This document shows positions 33,995-43,328 of a stretch of DNA of 64,000 bases, piece after piece; the stretch's first letter is position 1, and the number at the start of each line of letters is the position of its first letter. Below the pieces are notes generated by a model. The model made no database searches and was not told the DNA's origin. It worked only from the letters and a program-made list of their open reading frames with translations. The DNA is from Halomonas sp. THAF5a (lineage in GTDB: Bacteria; Pseudomonadota; Gammaproteobacteria; Pseudomonadales; Halomonadaceae). Location of the stretch: the NCBI RefSeq assembly GCF_009363755.1, contig NZ_CP045417.1, positions 2,728,001 to 2,792,000 on the forward strand, read 5' to 3'. The position numbers were made by a program, and so were the translations under genes.

Positions 33995-34656
33995 ACCTCG
34001 CCCTGTTCGACCTCGACGACACCCTGCTCGACGGCGACATCACCGCGCTCTGGAACGACTGGCTGATCGCCCGGGGCTGGATCGACGACGCCGAGACCCA
34101 CCGCGCCACCTTCGAGGCGCACATGCGCGCCTATGGCGCCGGCGAGCTCGACATGGAGGCGCACCTCGACCTGCTGCTCGCCCCGCTGGCGGGCCGCGCA
34201 GTGGCCGAGGTGGAAGACGAGGTCGAGGCCTGCCTCGACGCCCTGGTGATGCCGCGGCTCTTTCCCGCGGGGCGCGAGCGGCTGGCCTGGCACCGCCACC
34301 AGGGGCATCGCATCCTGATCATCTCCGCCTCCACCGCCCAGCTGGTGGCGCCCCTGGCCCGGCGGCTCGGCGTCGATGGCGCCCTGGCCACGGCGCTGGA
34401 GGTCGACCATGGCGACGACACGCCCCGCTACACCGGTCGCGCCACGGGCACGCGCACCTTCCGCGAGGGCAAGCTCGCGGCCCTGGACGCCTGGCTGGCG
34501 GGACGGCCCGTGACACGCACCTGGGGCTACTCGGACTCGCGCAACGACCTGGCGCTGCTCGAGGCGGTGGACCACGCCCACGCCATCCACCCCGACCCGG
34601 CCCTCGCGGCCATCGCCCGGGAGCGCGGCTGGGCGATGCCGGACTGGCGCCGCTAG
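33991..34656 (+). CDS. HAD-IB family phosphatase
   Basis: This 221-residue cytoplasmic hydrolase has the HAD motif I DLDDTLLDGD (residues 7-16; the first Asp is the nucleophile), motif II in LIISAS, a conserved Lys in FREGKLAAL, and motif IV GYSDSRNDLALLEAV. The layout is that of the SerB-like HAD-IB subfamily. Being translationally coupled to the ATPase gene, it probably dephosphorylates the imported compound or a product of the phosphodiesterase. The exact substrate is unknown. Confidence 0.88.
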   Translation: MNLALFDLDDTLLDGDITALWNDWLIARGWIDDAETHRATFEAHMRAYGAGELDMEAHLDLLLAPLAGRAVAEVEDEVEACLDALVMPRLFPAGRERLAWHRHQGHRILIISASTAQLVAPLARRLGVDGALATALEVDHGDDTPRYTGRATGTRTFREGKLAALDAWLAGRPVTRTWGYSDSRNDLALLEAVDHAHAIHPDPALAAIARERGWAMPDWRR

Positions 34657-34672
34657 GACGCTGGAGGCCACC

Positions 34673-34710
34673 AACGACCGCGGGCAGCCCGAGGGCTGCC
34701 CGCGGTCGTT
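34673..34710. terminator. Bidirectional terminator between the transporter operon and trpC
   Basis: ACGACCGCGGGCAGCCC pairs perfectly with GGCTGCCCGCGGTCGT around GAG, a 16-17 bp stem with TT on both sides. It lies between convergent transcription units. Confidence 0.7.
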
Positions 34711-34729
34711 CGCGCGTGAAGGCGAGGGA

Positions 34730-35536
34730 TCAGAAGAAGAGCCGGCGCAGCGCCTCGCCGGGCTCGGCCTCTCGGACGAAGGCCTCGCCCACCAGGAAGG
34801 CGTTGACGTCGTGCTCGCGCATGCGCAGCACGTCGTCGCGGGTGTGGATGCCGGACTCGGTGACCACGGTGACGCCCGTGGGGAGGCGCGGCAGCAGCTC
34901 CAGGGTGGTCTCGAGGCGGGTGTCGAAGGTGTGCAGGTCGCGGTTGTTGATGCCGACCAGGGCCAGATCGAGCGCCAGCGCCCGCTCGAGCTCCAGGGCG
35001 TCGTGGACCTCCACCAGCACGTCCATGCCGAGCTCGACGGCCTGGCGGTGCAGGTCGGCCATCCGGGCGTCGTCCAGGGCGGCGACGATCAGCAGGATGC
35101 AGTCCGCGCCGATGGCCCGCGCCTCGCTGACCTGATAGCCATGGGTGATGAAGTCCTTGCGGATCACCGGCAGCGTACAGGCCCCGCGGGCCTCGATCAG
35201 GTCGTCCTCGTGGCCCTGGAAGAAGTCGGCGTCGGTCAGCACCGAGAGGCAGGCGGCCCCGCCCTCGGCGTAGCTCGTGGCGATCTCGCCGGGGCGGAAG
35301 TCCTCGCGCATCACCCCCTTGGAGGGGGAGGCCTTCTTGATCTCGGCGATCACCGCCGGGTCGCCGGCGCGGATGGCACGATCCAGCGCGGCGACGAAGC
35401 CGCGGGGGGCGTCCTGCTCGGCGGCCAGGCGCAAGAGCTCCTGCTCGGAGACGGCCCGGGAGCGCTCGGCCACCTCCTGTGCCTTGCGGGACAGGATGCG
35501 CTCGAGGATGGTCGGCAGGGCGGAAGCGTCGGTCAT
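34730..35536 (-). CDS. trpC: Indole-3-glycerol-phosphate synthase
   Basis: TrpC closes the indole ring in tryptophan synthesis. The 268-residue monofunctional enzyme has the family segments [18 protein letters not shown] (catalytic Lys), [25 protein letters not shown] and the phosphate-binding [12 protein letters not shown]. There is no fused TrpF domain. The ATG at 35536 is the usual start, but an in-frame GTG at 35548 overlaps the trpD stop as GTGA and may be the true coupled start. It is the last gene of trpEGDC here. Confidence 0.95.
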   Translation of the reverse strand: MTDASALPTILERILSRKAQEVAERSRAVSEQELLRLAAEQDAPRGFVAALDRAIRAGDPAVIAEIKKASPSKGVMREDFRPGEIATSYAEGGAACLSVLTDADFFQGHEDDLIEARGACTLPVIRKDFITHGYQVSEARAIGADCILLIVAALDDARMADLHRQAVELGMDVLVEVHDALELERALALDLALVGINNRDLHTFDTRLETTLELLPRLPTGVTVVTESGIHTRDDVLRMREHDVNAFLVGEAFVREAEPGEALRRLFF

Positions 35537-35544
35537 GTCGGGAC

Positions 35545-36564
35545 TCACTGGTTGAACACGCGGGTGAAGTTGGCCAGTTCCTTGAGCTTCTCGAGCGGCA
35601 GCTTCGAGGCCTGGGCATCCTGGGCCATGGCCACCCCCTCCTCGAGGGTATCGGCGACCCCGGAGGCATAGAGCGCCGCGCCGGCATTGAGCGCCACGAT
35701 GTCGGCGGCCGGCCCCTCGCCCACCAGCGCCTGCTCGACCAGCCGCAGGCTGTCCTCGGCGGTCTTGACGCGCAGCGGGTCCAGCGACTGGCGCTCGATG
35801 CCGAACTGCTCGGGGGTGATGGTGTACTCCCGGATCTCGCCGTCCTTGAGCTCGGCGACCAGGGTCGGCTGGGCCAGGGAGATCTCGTCCAGGCCGTCCT
35901 CGGCGTGGACCACCAGCACGTGCTCGCTGCCGAGGCGCCTGAGCACCTCGGCCATCAGCGGCACGAGCTCGGGGGCATAGACGCCGAGCACCTGGTTCGG
36001 CGCGCCGGCGGGGTTGGTCAGCGGCCCGAGGATGTTGAACAGGGTGCGCACCCCCATCTCGCGACGCGGCGCCACGGCATAGCGCATCGCCGGATGGTGG
36101 TTGGGGGCGAACATGAAGCCGACGCCCACCTGCTCGATGCAGCGCCCGACCTGCTCGGCATCGAGGTCCAGGTGAATGCCCGCCACGGCGAACAGGTCCG
36201 CGCTGCCCGAGGAGGAGGAGACGCCGCGGTTGCCGTGCTTGGCGACGTGGGCGCCGCCGGCGGCCACCACGAAGCTCGCCGCCGTGGAGACATTGAACAG
36301 GTTGGCGCCGTCGCCGCCGGTGCCGACGATATCGACGACGTTGTCGGCCGAGAGCCGCACCGGGGTCATCAGCTCGCGCATCACCTGGGCGGCGGCGCTG
36401 ATCTCCTCGGGGGTCTCGCCCTTCATCGCCATGCCCATCAGGAAGGCGGCGATCTGCGGCTCGCTGGCCTCGCCGGTCATGATCTGGCGCATCACGGCGT
36501 GGGTCTGGTCGAAGCTCAGGTGTTCGCGGCGCATCACCGCGCCGAGGGCCTCTCGCATCTGCAT
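35545..36564 (-). CDS. trpD: Anthranilate phosphoribosyltransferase
   Basis: TrpD transfers phosphoribose to anthranilate. The 339-residue product has the PRPP motif [24 protein letters not shown] near residue 80 and the conserved [16 protein letters not shown] anthranilate region. The ATG at 36564 follows a strong GAGGAG site; a GTG further upstream would add nine unlikely residues. It lies 30 bases after trpG and is coupled to trpC. Confidence 0.95.
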   Translation of the reverse strand: MQMREALGAVMRREHLSFDQTHAVMRQIMTGEASEPQIAAFLMGMAMKGETPEEISAAAQVMRELMTPVRLSADNVVDIVGTGGDGANLFNVSTAASFVVAAGGAHVAKHGNRGVSSSSGSADLFAVAGIHLDLDAEQVGRCIEQVGVGFMFAPNHHPAMRYAVAPRREMGVRTLFNILGPLTNPAGAPNQVLGVYAPELVPLMAEVLRRLGSEHVLVVHAEDGLDEISLAQPTLVAELKDGEIREYTITPEQFGIERQSLDPLRVKTAEDSLRLVEQALVGEGPAADIVALNAGAALYASGVADTLEEGVAMAQDAQASKLPLEKLKELANFTRVFNQ

Positions 36565-36594
36565 GGGACTGTTCTCCTCTGACTGGGGCACGGC

Positions 36595-37179
36595 TCAGCG
36601 ACGCTTCAAGAAGTTGGCCAGGAGCTCATGGCCCTGGCGGGTGAGGATCGATTCGGGGTGGAACTGCACGCCCTCGACGTCGAGTTCCCGGTGACGGAGC
36701 CCCATGATCAGCCCGGGGGTGACGTCGTCCTCGTCGCACCAGGCGGTGACCTCCAGGCAGTCGGGCAGGCTCTCGCGCTCCACCACCAGCGAATGATAGC
36801 GGGTCACCTCCAGCGGTTCCTCGAGGCCCTCGAACACGCCCTGGCCGAGGTGGCGGATCCGCGAGGTCTTGCCGTGCATCACCTGGGGCGCGCGCACCAC
36901 GCGCCCGCCGTAGACCTGGCCGATGGCCTGGTGCCCCAGGCAGATGCCGAGCACCGGGATGCGCCCGGCGAAGCGGCGGATGGCCTCCATGGAGATGCCG
37001 GCCTGGTCGGGCGTACAGGGTCCCGGCGAGATCACCAGGTGGCTCGGCGCGAGGGCCTCGATCTCGTCGAGGGTGATGGCGTCGTTGCGGTGGGTCTCCA
37101 CCTCGGCGCCCAGCTCCCCGAGGTACTGGACCACGTTGAAGGTGAAGCTGTCGTAGTTGTCGATCATCAGCACGGACAT
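36595..37179 (-). CDS. trpG: Anthranilate synthase component II (glutamine amidotransferase)
   Basis: TrpG supplies ammonia from glutamine to TrpE and possibly to PabB. The 194-residue class I amidotransferase has the oxyanion motif [11 protein letters not shown], nucleophile C80 in [11 protein letters not shown] and the catalytic His/Glu in QFHPESILT near residue 172. It lies between trpE and trpD. No separate pabA is seen in the window. Confidence 0.95.
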   Translation of the reverse strand: MSVLMIDNYDSFTFNVVQYLGELGAEVETHRNDAITLDEIEALAPSHLVISPGPCTPDQAGISMEAIRRFAGRIPVLGICLGHQAIGQVYGGRVVRAPQVMHGKTSRIRHLGQGVFEGLEEPLEVTRYHSLVVERESLPDCLEVTAWCDEDDVTPGLIMGLRHRELDVEGVQFHPESILTRQGHELLANFLKRR

Positions 37180-37231
37180 GGTGCGCTCTCCGGCACTCGC
37201 CCGGCCGGCGCCGGGCGACAGGAATCAGGGG

Positions 37232-38731
37232 TCACTCGAGGTTGTCCAGGCCGCGTTCGGCCATGGCGACGGCGCGGAACAGGGCACGGCCCTTGTTGAG
37301 GGTCTCCTGCCACTCCATCTCCGGCACCGAGTCGGCGACGATGCCCGCGCCGGCCTGGACGTGCAGCTGGCCATCCTTGATCACGGCGGTGCGAATGGCG
37401 ATGGCGGTATCCATGTTACCGTGCCAGGAGAGGTAGCCCACGGCCCCGGAGTAGACGCCGCGCTTGACCGGCTCCACCTCGTCGATGATCTCCAGCGCGC
37501 GGATCTTGGGGGCGCCGGAGACGGTGCCGGCCGGGAAGGTGGCGCGCAGCACGTCCATGGCCGAGAGGCCGGGCTTCAGGCGACCCACCACGTTGGAGAC
37601 GATGTGCATCACGTGGGAGTAGCGCTCCACCACCATCTTGTCGGTCACGGTGACCGAGCCGGTCTCGCTGATCCGCCCGACGTCGTTGCGCCCCAGGTCG
37701 ATCAGCATCAGGTGCTCGGCGAGCTCCTTGGGGTCGGCCAGCAGCTCGGCCTCCAGCGCCTGGTCCTCGGCCTCGTCGCGGCCGCGCTTGCGGGTGCCGG
37801 CGATGGGTCGCACGGTCACCTCGCCCTCCTCCAGGCGAGTGAGGATCTCCGGCGAGGAGCCGGCCACCTGATGGTCGCCCAGGTTCAGATAGAACATGTA
37901 GGGCGAGGGATTGAGGCTGCGCAGGGCGCGATAGAGGTCCAGCGGGGCGGCCCGATAGGGGATCGACATGCGCTGGGAGGGCACGCACTGCATGACGTCG
38001 CCGGCCAGCACGTACTCCTTGATCTGCTCCACCGCCGCCTTGAAGCCCTCCTCGGTGAAGCCCGAGGTGAAGTCGCCCTCCTCCACCGCCGCCCGGCCGG
38101 TGCCGGGGCTGACGGTATTGTGGGTGGCGCTGCGCAGGCGCAGCTCGAGGCGCTCCAGGCGCTCCACGGCCCGCGCGTAGGCGGCCTCCTCGGCGGGGTC
38201 GGCGTGGGTCCAGAGGGTCAGCCGGCCGGAGAGGTTGTCGAACACCACCAGGTCGTCGCAGACCATCAGCAGGATGTCCGGCACGCCCAGCGGGTCAGGC
38301 TTGGCATCGACATGGGGGCCGCGCAGGCGCGGCTCGATGTAGCGGATGGTCTCGTAGCCGAAGTAGCCCACCAGGCCGCCGTCGAAGCGCGGCTGGTCGT
38401 CCAGGCGCGGCACCCGGAAGCGGGCCTGGAAGCGCTCGATCCACGCCAGGGGATCCTCGACCTCCACGGCGCCGCGCTCCTCGTCGTCGACGAGGTGGCG
38501 CACGGTGTAGCCGCGCACCTCGATGCGCTCGCGGCTCGGCAGGCCGATGATCGAGTAGCGCCCCCACTTCTCGCCGCCCTGCACGGACTCGAGCAGGAAG
38601 GTCCAGGGCGCATCGGCCAGCTTCAGGTAGGTGGAGAGCGGGGTGTCGAGGTCGGCCAGCACCTCGCGGGTGACCGGAATACGGTTGTAGCCGGCGTCGG
38701 CCAGCTCATGGAAGCGCTCGGGGGTCATCAT
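37232..38731 (-). CDS. trpE: Anthranilate synthase component I
   Basis: TrpE makes anthranilate from chorismate. The 499-residue protein has the feedback-inhibition segment [15 protein letters not shown] near residue 45, and the catalytic PIAGTRKRG with Ala where PabB has Lys, plus [11 protein letters not shown]. The start is the first of two ATGs (38731); the second at 38728 is equally possible. It heads trpEGDC. In the upstream region I see a TATAAT element but no Trp-codon leader peptide. Confidence 0.95.
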   Translation of the reverse strand: MMTPERFHELADAGYNRIPVTREVLADLDTPLSTYLKLADAPWTFLLESVQGGEKWGRYSIIGLPSRERIEVRGYTVRHLVDDEERGAVEVEDPLAWIERFQARFRVPRLDDQPRFDGGLVGYFGYETIRYIEPRLRGPHVDAKPDPLGVPDILLMVCDDLVVFDNLSGRLTLWTHADPAEEAAYARAVERLERLELRLRSATHNTVSPGTGRAAVEEGDFTSGFTEEGFKAAVEQIKEYVLAGDVMQCVPSQRMSIPYRAAPLDLYRALRSLNPSPYMFYLNLGDHQVAGSSPEILTRLEEGEVTVRPIAGTRKRGRDEAEDQALEAELLADPKELAEHLMLIDLGRNDVGRISETGSVTVTDKMVVERYSHVMHIVSNVVGRLKPGLSAMDVLRATFPAGTVSGAPKIRALEIIDEVEPVKRGVYSGAVGYLSWHGNMDTAIAIRTAVIKDGQLHVQAGAGIVADSVPEMEWQETLNKGRALFRAVAMAERGLDNLE

Positions 38732-38976
38732 GCCCGGGTCCTCGCGGTGGAGAGAAAGACACTGGTGTTCGGGGGGTGGGACGCCGGCAGGGCATCCGGT
38801 CAGGCGAGCGTCACCATCGCCAACCGCCGATCAGGCCGGGGCGCGAGAGGAGGCGGTCGGAAGTACGGCGGGCAGGGGCATCCAGCGTCATGGGGTGTCC
38901 ATCGGAGGAGATCGCGAGATCCGTTATAACAAATAACTATCGTTAACAGGCTCATTATAGCCCAATCAAAATCACC
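38732..38976 (-). promoter_or_regulatory. trpE upstream region with -10 element
   Basis: The minus strand contains a perfect TATAAT at 38954-38959, about 220 bases before trpE, and a second A/T-rich spot (GTTATAAC near 38925). The -35 region is weak. The leader has two short ATG frames but no run of Trp codons, so ribosome-mediated attenuation by tryptophan is not supported. Confidence 0.45.
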
Positions 38977-39771
38977 CTAAACGAGTTCCGCGAGCGATTC
39001 AACCGTGCCATCCGGGCGGCTCAGCGCCACCGGCTCGCCGTGGTTGTAGCCGTAGGGTACCGCCAGGGTGCGAAAGCCCGCGGCGCGTCCGGCCTCGATG
39101 TCGTGGCGCGAGTCGCCAACCATCAGGCAGGCCGACGGCGCCACGTCGAAATGGGCCGCCACGTGCCGGAGCGGCGCCGGGTCGGGTTTCTTCACCGGCA
39201 GGCTATCGCCGCCCAGGCAGAGCGCGAAATGCCCCTCGAGACCGAAGGCCTCCAGCAGCGGGGCGATGAAGGCGCTCGGCTTGTTGGTCACCAGCGCCAG
39301 GGGCAGCCCACGCTCGCGCAGGGCATCGAGACACTCGCGCACGCCGGAGTAGAGCCGGGTGCGGGCGCAGGGCGCGCGGCCGTAGTGGTCGAGGAAGGCG
39401 GTGTGGGCCTGCTCTAGCAATACTTTATCGATTTCTTCACCGGCCTCGAGCGAGGCTTTTCCGGCGACTGATCTACGAGGGGGCGCTGTGAACCCCTCCC
39501 TGGGCGCTACCGATGCCATCCCTGGCATAGGCCCCCCTCTGCCATCAGTCCCCGGCACCTCGCTAGCCTGTGTTGCGAACCGCAGCGCGCGGGCCATCAG
39601 CGTCAGCGAGCCGTTGCCGACCCAGTCGCGCACCCGGGCCTCGCCCTGGGGCGCCAGGCCGAGCTCGGCCAGGGCGGCGTCCGCCGCCGCGGCGAGGTCC
39701 GGCACGGAGTCGACCAGGGTGCCGTCCAGGTCGAAGGTCACCAGCCGGATGTCGTGGAGGATGGGGTGCAT
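38977..39771 (-). CDS. gph: Phosphoglycolate phosphatase with an in-frame repeat insertion
   Basis: Gph removes phosphate from 2-phosphoglycolate. The product is 264 residues, while the family usually has about 220-230. It has HAD motif I FDLDGTLVDS (residues 13-22), motif II VTNKPS, the Lys region and motif IV MVGDSRHDIEAGRAAGF. Residues about 72-104, within the cap domain, are encoded by copy B of a dispersed palindromic repeat and have no counterpart in normal Gph; flanking cap residues (MARALRFA, then FLDHYGR) look intact. The frame is kept. It lies upstream of trpE, a common neighbour. Confidence 0.9.
   Translation of the reverse strand: MHPILHDIRLVTFDLDGTLVDSVPDLAAAADAALAELGLAPQGEARVRDWVGNGSLTLMARALRFATQASEVPGTDGRGGPMPGMASVAPREGFTAPPRRSVAGKASLEAGEEIDKVLLEQAHTAFLDHYGRAPCARTRLYSGVRECLDALRERGLPLALVTNKPSAFIAPLLEAFGLEGHFALCLGGDSLPVKKPDPAPLRHVAAHFDVAPSACLMVGDSRHDIEAGRAAGFRTLAVPYGYNHGEPVALSRPDGTVESLAELV
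39461..39557 (+). repeat. Dispersed palindromic repeat, copy B (inside gph)
   Basis: This copy shares GGGCGCTGTGAACCC, TCCCTGGGCGCTACC and the ATGCCATCCCTGGCAT inner hairpin with copies A and C. Its ends are CCGGCGACTG and GTCCCCGGCAC. It lies wholly inside gph and is translated through, from the opposite strand, as about 33 residues including PMPGMASVAPREGFTAP. Confidence 0.88.
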
Positions 39772-39875
39772 GACGCCTCTCGTCGGTTGAGTCAGCTCCC
39801 ATTATGCCCAAGCGGCCATGGGCAGGAAATCGCCGACGGCCTATGCTGGAGCCTCCAATCTTTGGGGAGAATGAC

Positions 39876-41174
39876 ATGAACCTGCCAAGAATCGTCGTGA
39901 TCGGCGGCGGGGCCGGCGGCCTCGAGCTGGTCACCCGACTCGGCCACAAGCTGGGGCGACGCGGCCGCGCCGAGATCGTACTGGTCGATCGCAACGCCAC
40001 CCACATCTGGAAGCCGCTGCTCCACGAGGTCGCCACCGGCGCGCTGGACTCGGGGCTCGACGAGATCTCCTACCAGGCGCACTCGAGCCAGCACGGCTAC
40101 CGCTTCCAGCGCGGCACCCTGAGCGGCATCGACCGCGAGGCCCATACCCTGACCCTCGCCCCGGTGCTCGACGAGGCCGGCGACGAGGTGCTGCCCGCCC
40201 GGGAGCTCGCCTACGACCAGCTGGTGCTGGCCCTCGGCAGCGTCAGCAACGACTTCGACACCCCCGGGGTCGGCGAGCACTGCCACTTCCTCGACAGCCC
40301 CCACCAGGCCGAGGCCTTCCGCCAGCAGATGCTCAACACCTTCCTGCGCCACAACGACCCGCGCCTGGAACGGCCGGCGCGCATGGCGGTAGGCATCGTC
40401 GGCGCCGGCGCCACCGGGGTCGAGCTCGCCGCGGAGCTCCACGAGGCCTCGCGGATGCTGCACAGCTACGGCGTCACCCCCCTGGAGAGCGACCGGCTCG
40501 AGGTGCACCTGATCGAGGCCGCCCCGCGGGTGCTGCCGGCGCTGCCGGAGCGCATCAGCGAGGCGGTGCATCGGGAGCTGGAGCGCCTCGGCGTCGCGAT
40601 CCATGTCGAGACCCGGGTGACCCGGGTGGAGGCCGGGGCGATCCACACCGCCGACGGGGCGCGCATCGCGATCGACCTCGGCGTCTGGGCCGCGGGCATC
40701 AAGGCCCCGGCGCTGCTCTCGGCGCTGGGCCTGCCGACGGAGAAGAATCACCGCCTCAAGGTCCACGACACCCTGCAGAGCACGGAGGATCCGCGGATCT
40801 TCGCCCTGGGCGACTGCGCCAGCTGCCCGCAGCCGGGCGGCGGCACGGTGCCGCCGCGGGCCCAGGCCGCCCATCAGCAGGTTGCCACGCTCTATCACAA
40901 CCTGCAGGCCCAGCGCGCCGGCAAGCCGCTCAAGGCCTTCGTCTACCGGGACCGCGGCTCGCTGATCTCGCTGGCGCACTTCGACGCCATCGGCAGCCTG
41001 ATGCGCGGCGCCTCGGCGCGCAGCCTGTTCATCGAGGGGCACCTGGCGAAGTTCTTCTACGCCTCGCTCTATCGCCTGCACCAGCGCGCCATCCACGGCA
41101 CCCTGAAGACCGGGCTGATGGTGGTGGTGGACGGGCTCAACCGCTTCCTCAAGCCACGCCTGAAGCTGCACTGA
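39876..41174 (+). CDS. ndh: Type II NADH dehydrogenase
   Basis: NDH-2 passes electrons from NADH to quinone without proton pumping, on the cytoplasmic face of the membrane. The 432-residue flavoprotein starts MNLPRIVVIGGGAGGLEL (FAD site), has a second dinucleotide motif VGIVGAGATGVELAAEL near residue 172, and the C-terminal FAD segment FALGDCAS followed by PPRAQAAHQQ. The C-terminus is amphipathic and basic, fitting membrane attachment. The ATG at 39876 follows a GGGGAGAATGAC site. It is a single gene divergent from gph. Confidence 0.93.
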   Translation: MNLPRIVVIGGGAGGLELVTRLGHKLGRRGRAEIVLVDRNATHIWKPLLHEVATGALDSGLDEISYQAHSSQHGYRFQRGTLSGIDREAHTLTLAPVLDEAGDEVLPARELAYDQLVLALGSVSNDFDTPGVGEHCHFLDSPHQAEAFRQQMLNTFLRHNDPRLERPARMAVGIVGAGATGVELAAELHEASRMLHSYGVTPLESDRLEVHLIEAAPRVLPALPERISEAVHRELERLGVAIHVETRVTRVEAGAIHTADGARIAIDLGVWAAGIKAPALLSALGLPTEKNHRLKVHDTLQSTEDPRIFALGDCASCPQPGGGTVPPRAQAAHQQVATLYHNLQAQRAGKPLKAFVYRDRGSLISLAHFDAIGSLMRGASARSLFIEGHLAKFFYASLYRLHQRAIHGTLKTGLMVVVDGLNRFLKPRLKLH

Positions 41175-41202
41175 AGCTCGATAACTCAACATCCAGGACA
41201 GG

Positions 41203-41302
41203 AAGCACCAGGGATAAGGTGCAGCGAGGGTCCTACGCCATGGATGGCGTCGGTAGCGCCCAGGGAAGGGTTCACAGCGCCCTCGCGAAGGCTTATCGCT
41301 GG
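41203..41302 (-). repeat. Dispersed palindromic repeat, copy C
   Basis: On the minus strand this reads CCAGCGATAAGCC, then GCGAGGGCGCTGTGAACCC, TTCCCTGGGCGCTACC, ACGCCATCCATGGCGT and GACCCTCGC, ending CCTTATCCCTGGTGCTT. Inner (GCGAGGG/CCCTCGC) and outer (CCAGCGATAAGCC/CCTTATCCCTGG) stems are inverted. It lies between the convergent genes ndh and mscS. Confidence 0.88.
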
Positions 41303-41337
41303 TAGATCTTGCTTATGGCACACCATGGTCATAAACG

Positions 41338-41371
41338 ACGCGGGCCGCCGGCTCTCTCCGGCGGCCCGCGT
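41338..41371. terminator. Strong hairpin between ndh and mscS
   Basis: ACGCGGGCCGCCGG pairs perfectly with CCGGCGGCCCGCGT around CTCTCT. On the minus strand TCGTTT follows, so it probably ends mscS transcripts and may act on both strands. Confidence 0.65.
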
Positions 41372-41391
41372 CATGCTGGGCGGCGTGGCGT

Positions 41392-42252
41392 TCAGCGCTC
41401 GCCGAGCCCGCCCTCGGCGTCGCCGTGGTGGTAGACGTGGACGTCGCGCTGGGGGAAGGGAATGCTGATGCCCTCGGCGTCGAAGCGGCGCTTGATCGCC
41501 TCGGTCATCTCCCAGTGGACGTCCCAGTAGTCGCCGGCCTTCACCCAGGGCCGCACGATCCAGGTGATGCTGGAGTCGCCCATGGCGCTCATGCGGATGT
41601 TGGGCGCGGGATCCGCCAGCACCCGCGGGTCGTCAGCCACCACGCCCTCGAGCACCCGGCGCACCGTATCGATATCGGCCTCGTAGCCGACCCCCACCGC
41701 CAGGTCGACCCGGCGCGTCGGGTGGGCCGAGGCGTTGGTAATGGCGCCGCTCATCATCTGGCCGTTGGGCACGAGGATCTTGCGGTTGTCACCGGTCCTG
41801 AGCTCGGTGGTGAAGATCTGGACGTCCTCGATCACCCCGGCCACGCCGCCCGCCTCGACGTAGTCGCCGATCCGATAGGGGCGAAAGAGGATCACCATCA
41901 CGCCCGCGGCGAAGTTGGCCAGCGATCCCTGGAGCGCCAGGCCCACGGCCAGGCCCGCGGCACCGATCACGGCGATCAGCGAGGCGGTCTGGATGCCGAC
42001 CCGGCTGATCGCCGCCAGCACCACGAAGGTCAGCAGCAGGGCGTAGGCGATGTTGCCCAGGAACTTGACCAGCAGCGGCTCGACCTTGGCCCGCTGCATG
42101 CCTTTCACCAGCAGCCGGTGCAGCCCCTTGGCGACCCAGCGGCCGATCACGAAGATGGCGATCGCCGCCACCAGGTTGGTGGCGAAGCTCAGGCCAGTGC
42201 TCTGCAGGTAGGCCAGCAGCGCACCCAGGTCGATGCCGTTGATGCCGTCCAT
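41392..42252 (-). CDS. mscS: Small-conductance mechanosensitive channel MscS
   Basis: MscS opens under membrane tension and releases solutes on osmotic downshock, an important function for a halophile. The 286-residue protein has three N-terminal membrane helices; the pore-lining third helix is GLAVGLALQGSLANFAAGVMVILF near residues 98-122, rich in Gly and Ala as expected. The cytoplasmic beta and alpha/beta domains follow (FRPYRIGDYVE, then ILVPNGQMMSGAITN). Length and start are typical. Confidence 0.93.
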   Translation of the reverse strand: MDGINGIDLGALLAYLQSTGLSFATNLVAAIAIFVIGRWVAKGLHRLLVKGMQRAKVEPLLVKFLGNIAYALLLTFVVLAAISRVGIQTASLIAVIGAAGLAVGLALQGSLANFAAGVMVILFRPYRIGDYVEAGGVAGVIEDVQIFTTELRTGDNRKILVPNGQMMSGAITNASAHPTRRVDLAVGVGYEADIDTVRRVLEGVVADDPRVLADPAPNIRMSAMGDSSITWIVRPWVKAGDYWDVHWEMTEAIKRRFDAEGISIPFPQRDVHVYHHGDAEGGLGER

Positions 42253-42338
42253 GGACGTCTCCTCGTTCCTTGGTCGTGAATATCGTGATGGGGGATCGTG
42301 ACGGCGCGACGCGCCGGGCGGATGCCTTCTTTATGGCG

Positions 42339-42620
42339 TCAATCGCCGGCGCTGGCAAGCCAGCGACGCTTCTCCCGGGCGGGCAGGCGCTTGATGGCCG
42401 CCTCACGGCGCAGCGCCTCGCCGTGGCTGCCGACGCACTCGCGGTGCACCAGGGTGAGCGGCCCCTTGCCGCGCAGCGCCTTGGCCCCACGCCCGGCGCG
42501 ATGCTCGGCCAGGCGCCGATCGACGTCGGTGGTGATCCCGGTATAGAGGGCGCCCGCCGCGGTCTCGATCAGGTAGAGGTACCAGCGGCGCTCGGCGAGC
42601 GGGGCATCGGTGGCACTCAT
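42339..42620 (-). CDS. GIY-YIG nuclease-domain protein (UPF0213 type)
   Basis: This 93-residue protein is a single GIY-YIG domain of the YhbQ/UPF0213 group: [28 protein letters not shown] holds the YLY...YTG signature and catalytic Arg, and [12 protein letters not shown] closes the domain. YhbQ-type proteins are structure-related to nucleases, but their cellular role is unclear. It lies nine bases downstream of rpe and is probably co-transcribed with it. Confidence 0.88.
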   Translation of the reverse strand: MSATDAPLAERRWYLYLIETAAGALYTGITTDVDRRLAEHRAGRGAKALRGKGPLTLVHRECVGSHGEALRREAAIKRLPAREKRRWLASAGD

Positions 42621-42629
42621 CGGGCCGCC

Positions 42630-43328
42630 TCAGGCGCCGGCCAGGGCCCGGCGGAAGTCGCCGATGACGCTGTCGTAGCGGTGCGGGTCGGCGGCGTTGC
42701 GCGCCTTGAACACGGCCGAGCCGGCGACGAAGGTGTCGGCACCGGCGCGGGCGATCTCGGCGATGTTGTCGACCTTGACCCCGCCATCGACCTCCAGGCG
42801 GATCGGGCGACCCGAGGCGTCGATGCGCCGACGCGCCTCGCGCAGCTTGTCGAGGGTCGCCGGGATGAACGACTGGCCGCCGAAGCCCGGGTTGACGCTC
42901 ATCAGCAGGATCATGTCGACCTTGTCCATCACGTAGTCGAGATACGAGAGCGGCGTGGCCGGATTGAACACCAGCCCCGCCTGGCAGCCACCGTCGCGGA
43001 TCAGCTGCAGGGAGCGGTCGATATGGTCCGAGGCCTCGGGGTGGAAGGTGATGTAGCTGGCCCCGGCGTCGATGAAGTCGCCGACCAGGCGGTCCACCGG
43101 CCGGACCATCAGGTGGGCGTCGATGGGTGCGGTCACGCCGTGCTTTCGCAGGGCCTCGCAGACCATCGGGCCGATGGTCAGGTTGGGCACGAAGTGATTG
43201 TCCATCACGTCGAAGTGGACGATGTCCGCGCCGGACGCCAGCACGTCGTCGACCTCCTCGCCCAGGCGGGCGAAGTCGGCAGAGAGGATCGAGGGCGCGA
43301 GCTGGAAGTCGAGTCGGGAGTCGGTCAT
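42630..43328 (-). CDS. rpe: Ribulose-phosphate 3-epimerase
   Basis: Rpe interconverts ribulose-5-phosphate and xylulose-5-phosphate in the pentose phosphate pathway. The 232-residue TIM barrel has the family motifs [32 protein letters not shown] (catalytic Asp and metal His), HLMV, and [10 protein letters not shown] near residue 180 with the second catalytic Asp. In many relatives rpe is next to gph and trpE; here ndh, mscS and the GIY-YIG gene lie between. Confidence 0.96.
   Translation of the reverse strand: MTDSRLDFQLAPSILSADFARLGEEVDDVLASGADIVHFDVMDNHFVPNLTIGPMVCEALRKHGVTAPIDAHLMVRPVDRLVGDFIDAGASYITFHPEASDHIDRSLQLIRDGGCQAGLVFNPATPLSYLDYVMDKVDMILLMSVNPGFGGQSFIPATLDKLREARRRIDASGRPIRLEVDGGVKVDNIAEIARAGADTFVAGSAVFKARNAADPHRYDSVIGDFRRALAGA

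Noticed and set aside
38732..38950. Tryptophan attenuator leader peptide before trpE
   Set aside because: Short ATG frames are present, but none has consecutive Trp codons followed by alternative hairpins and a T-run.
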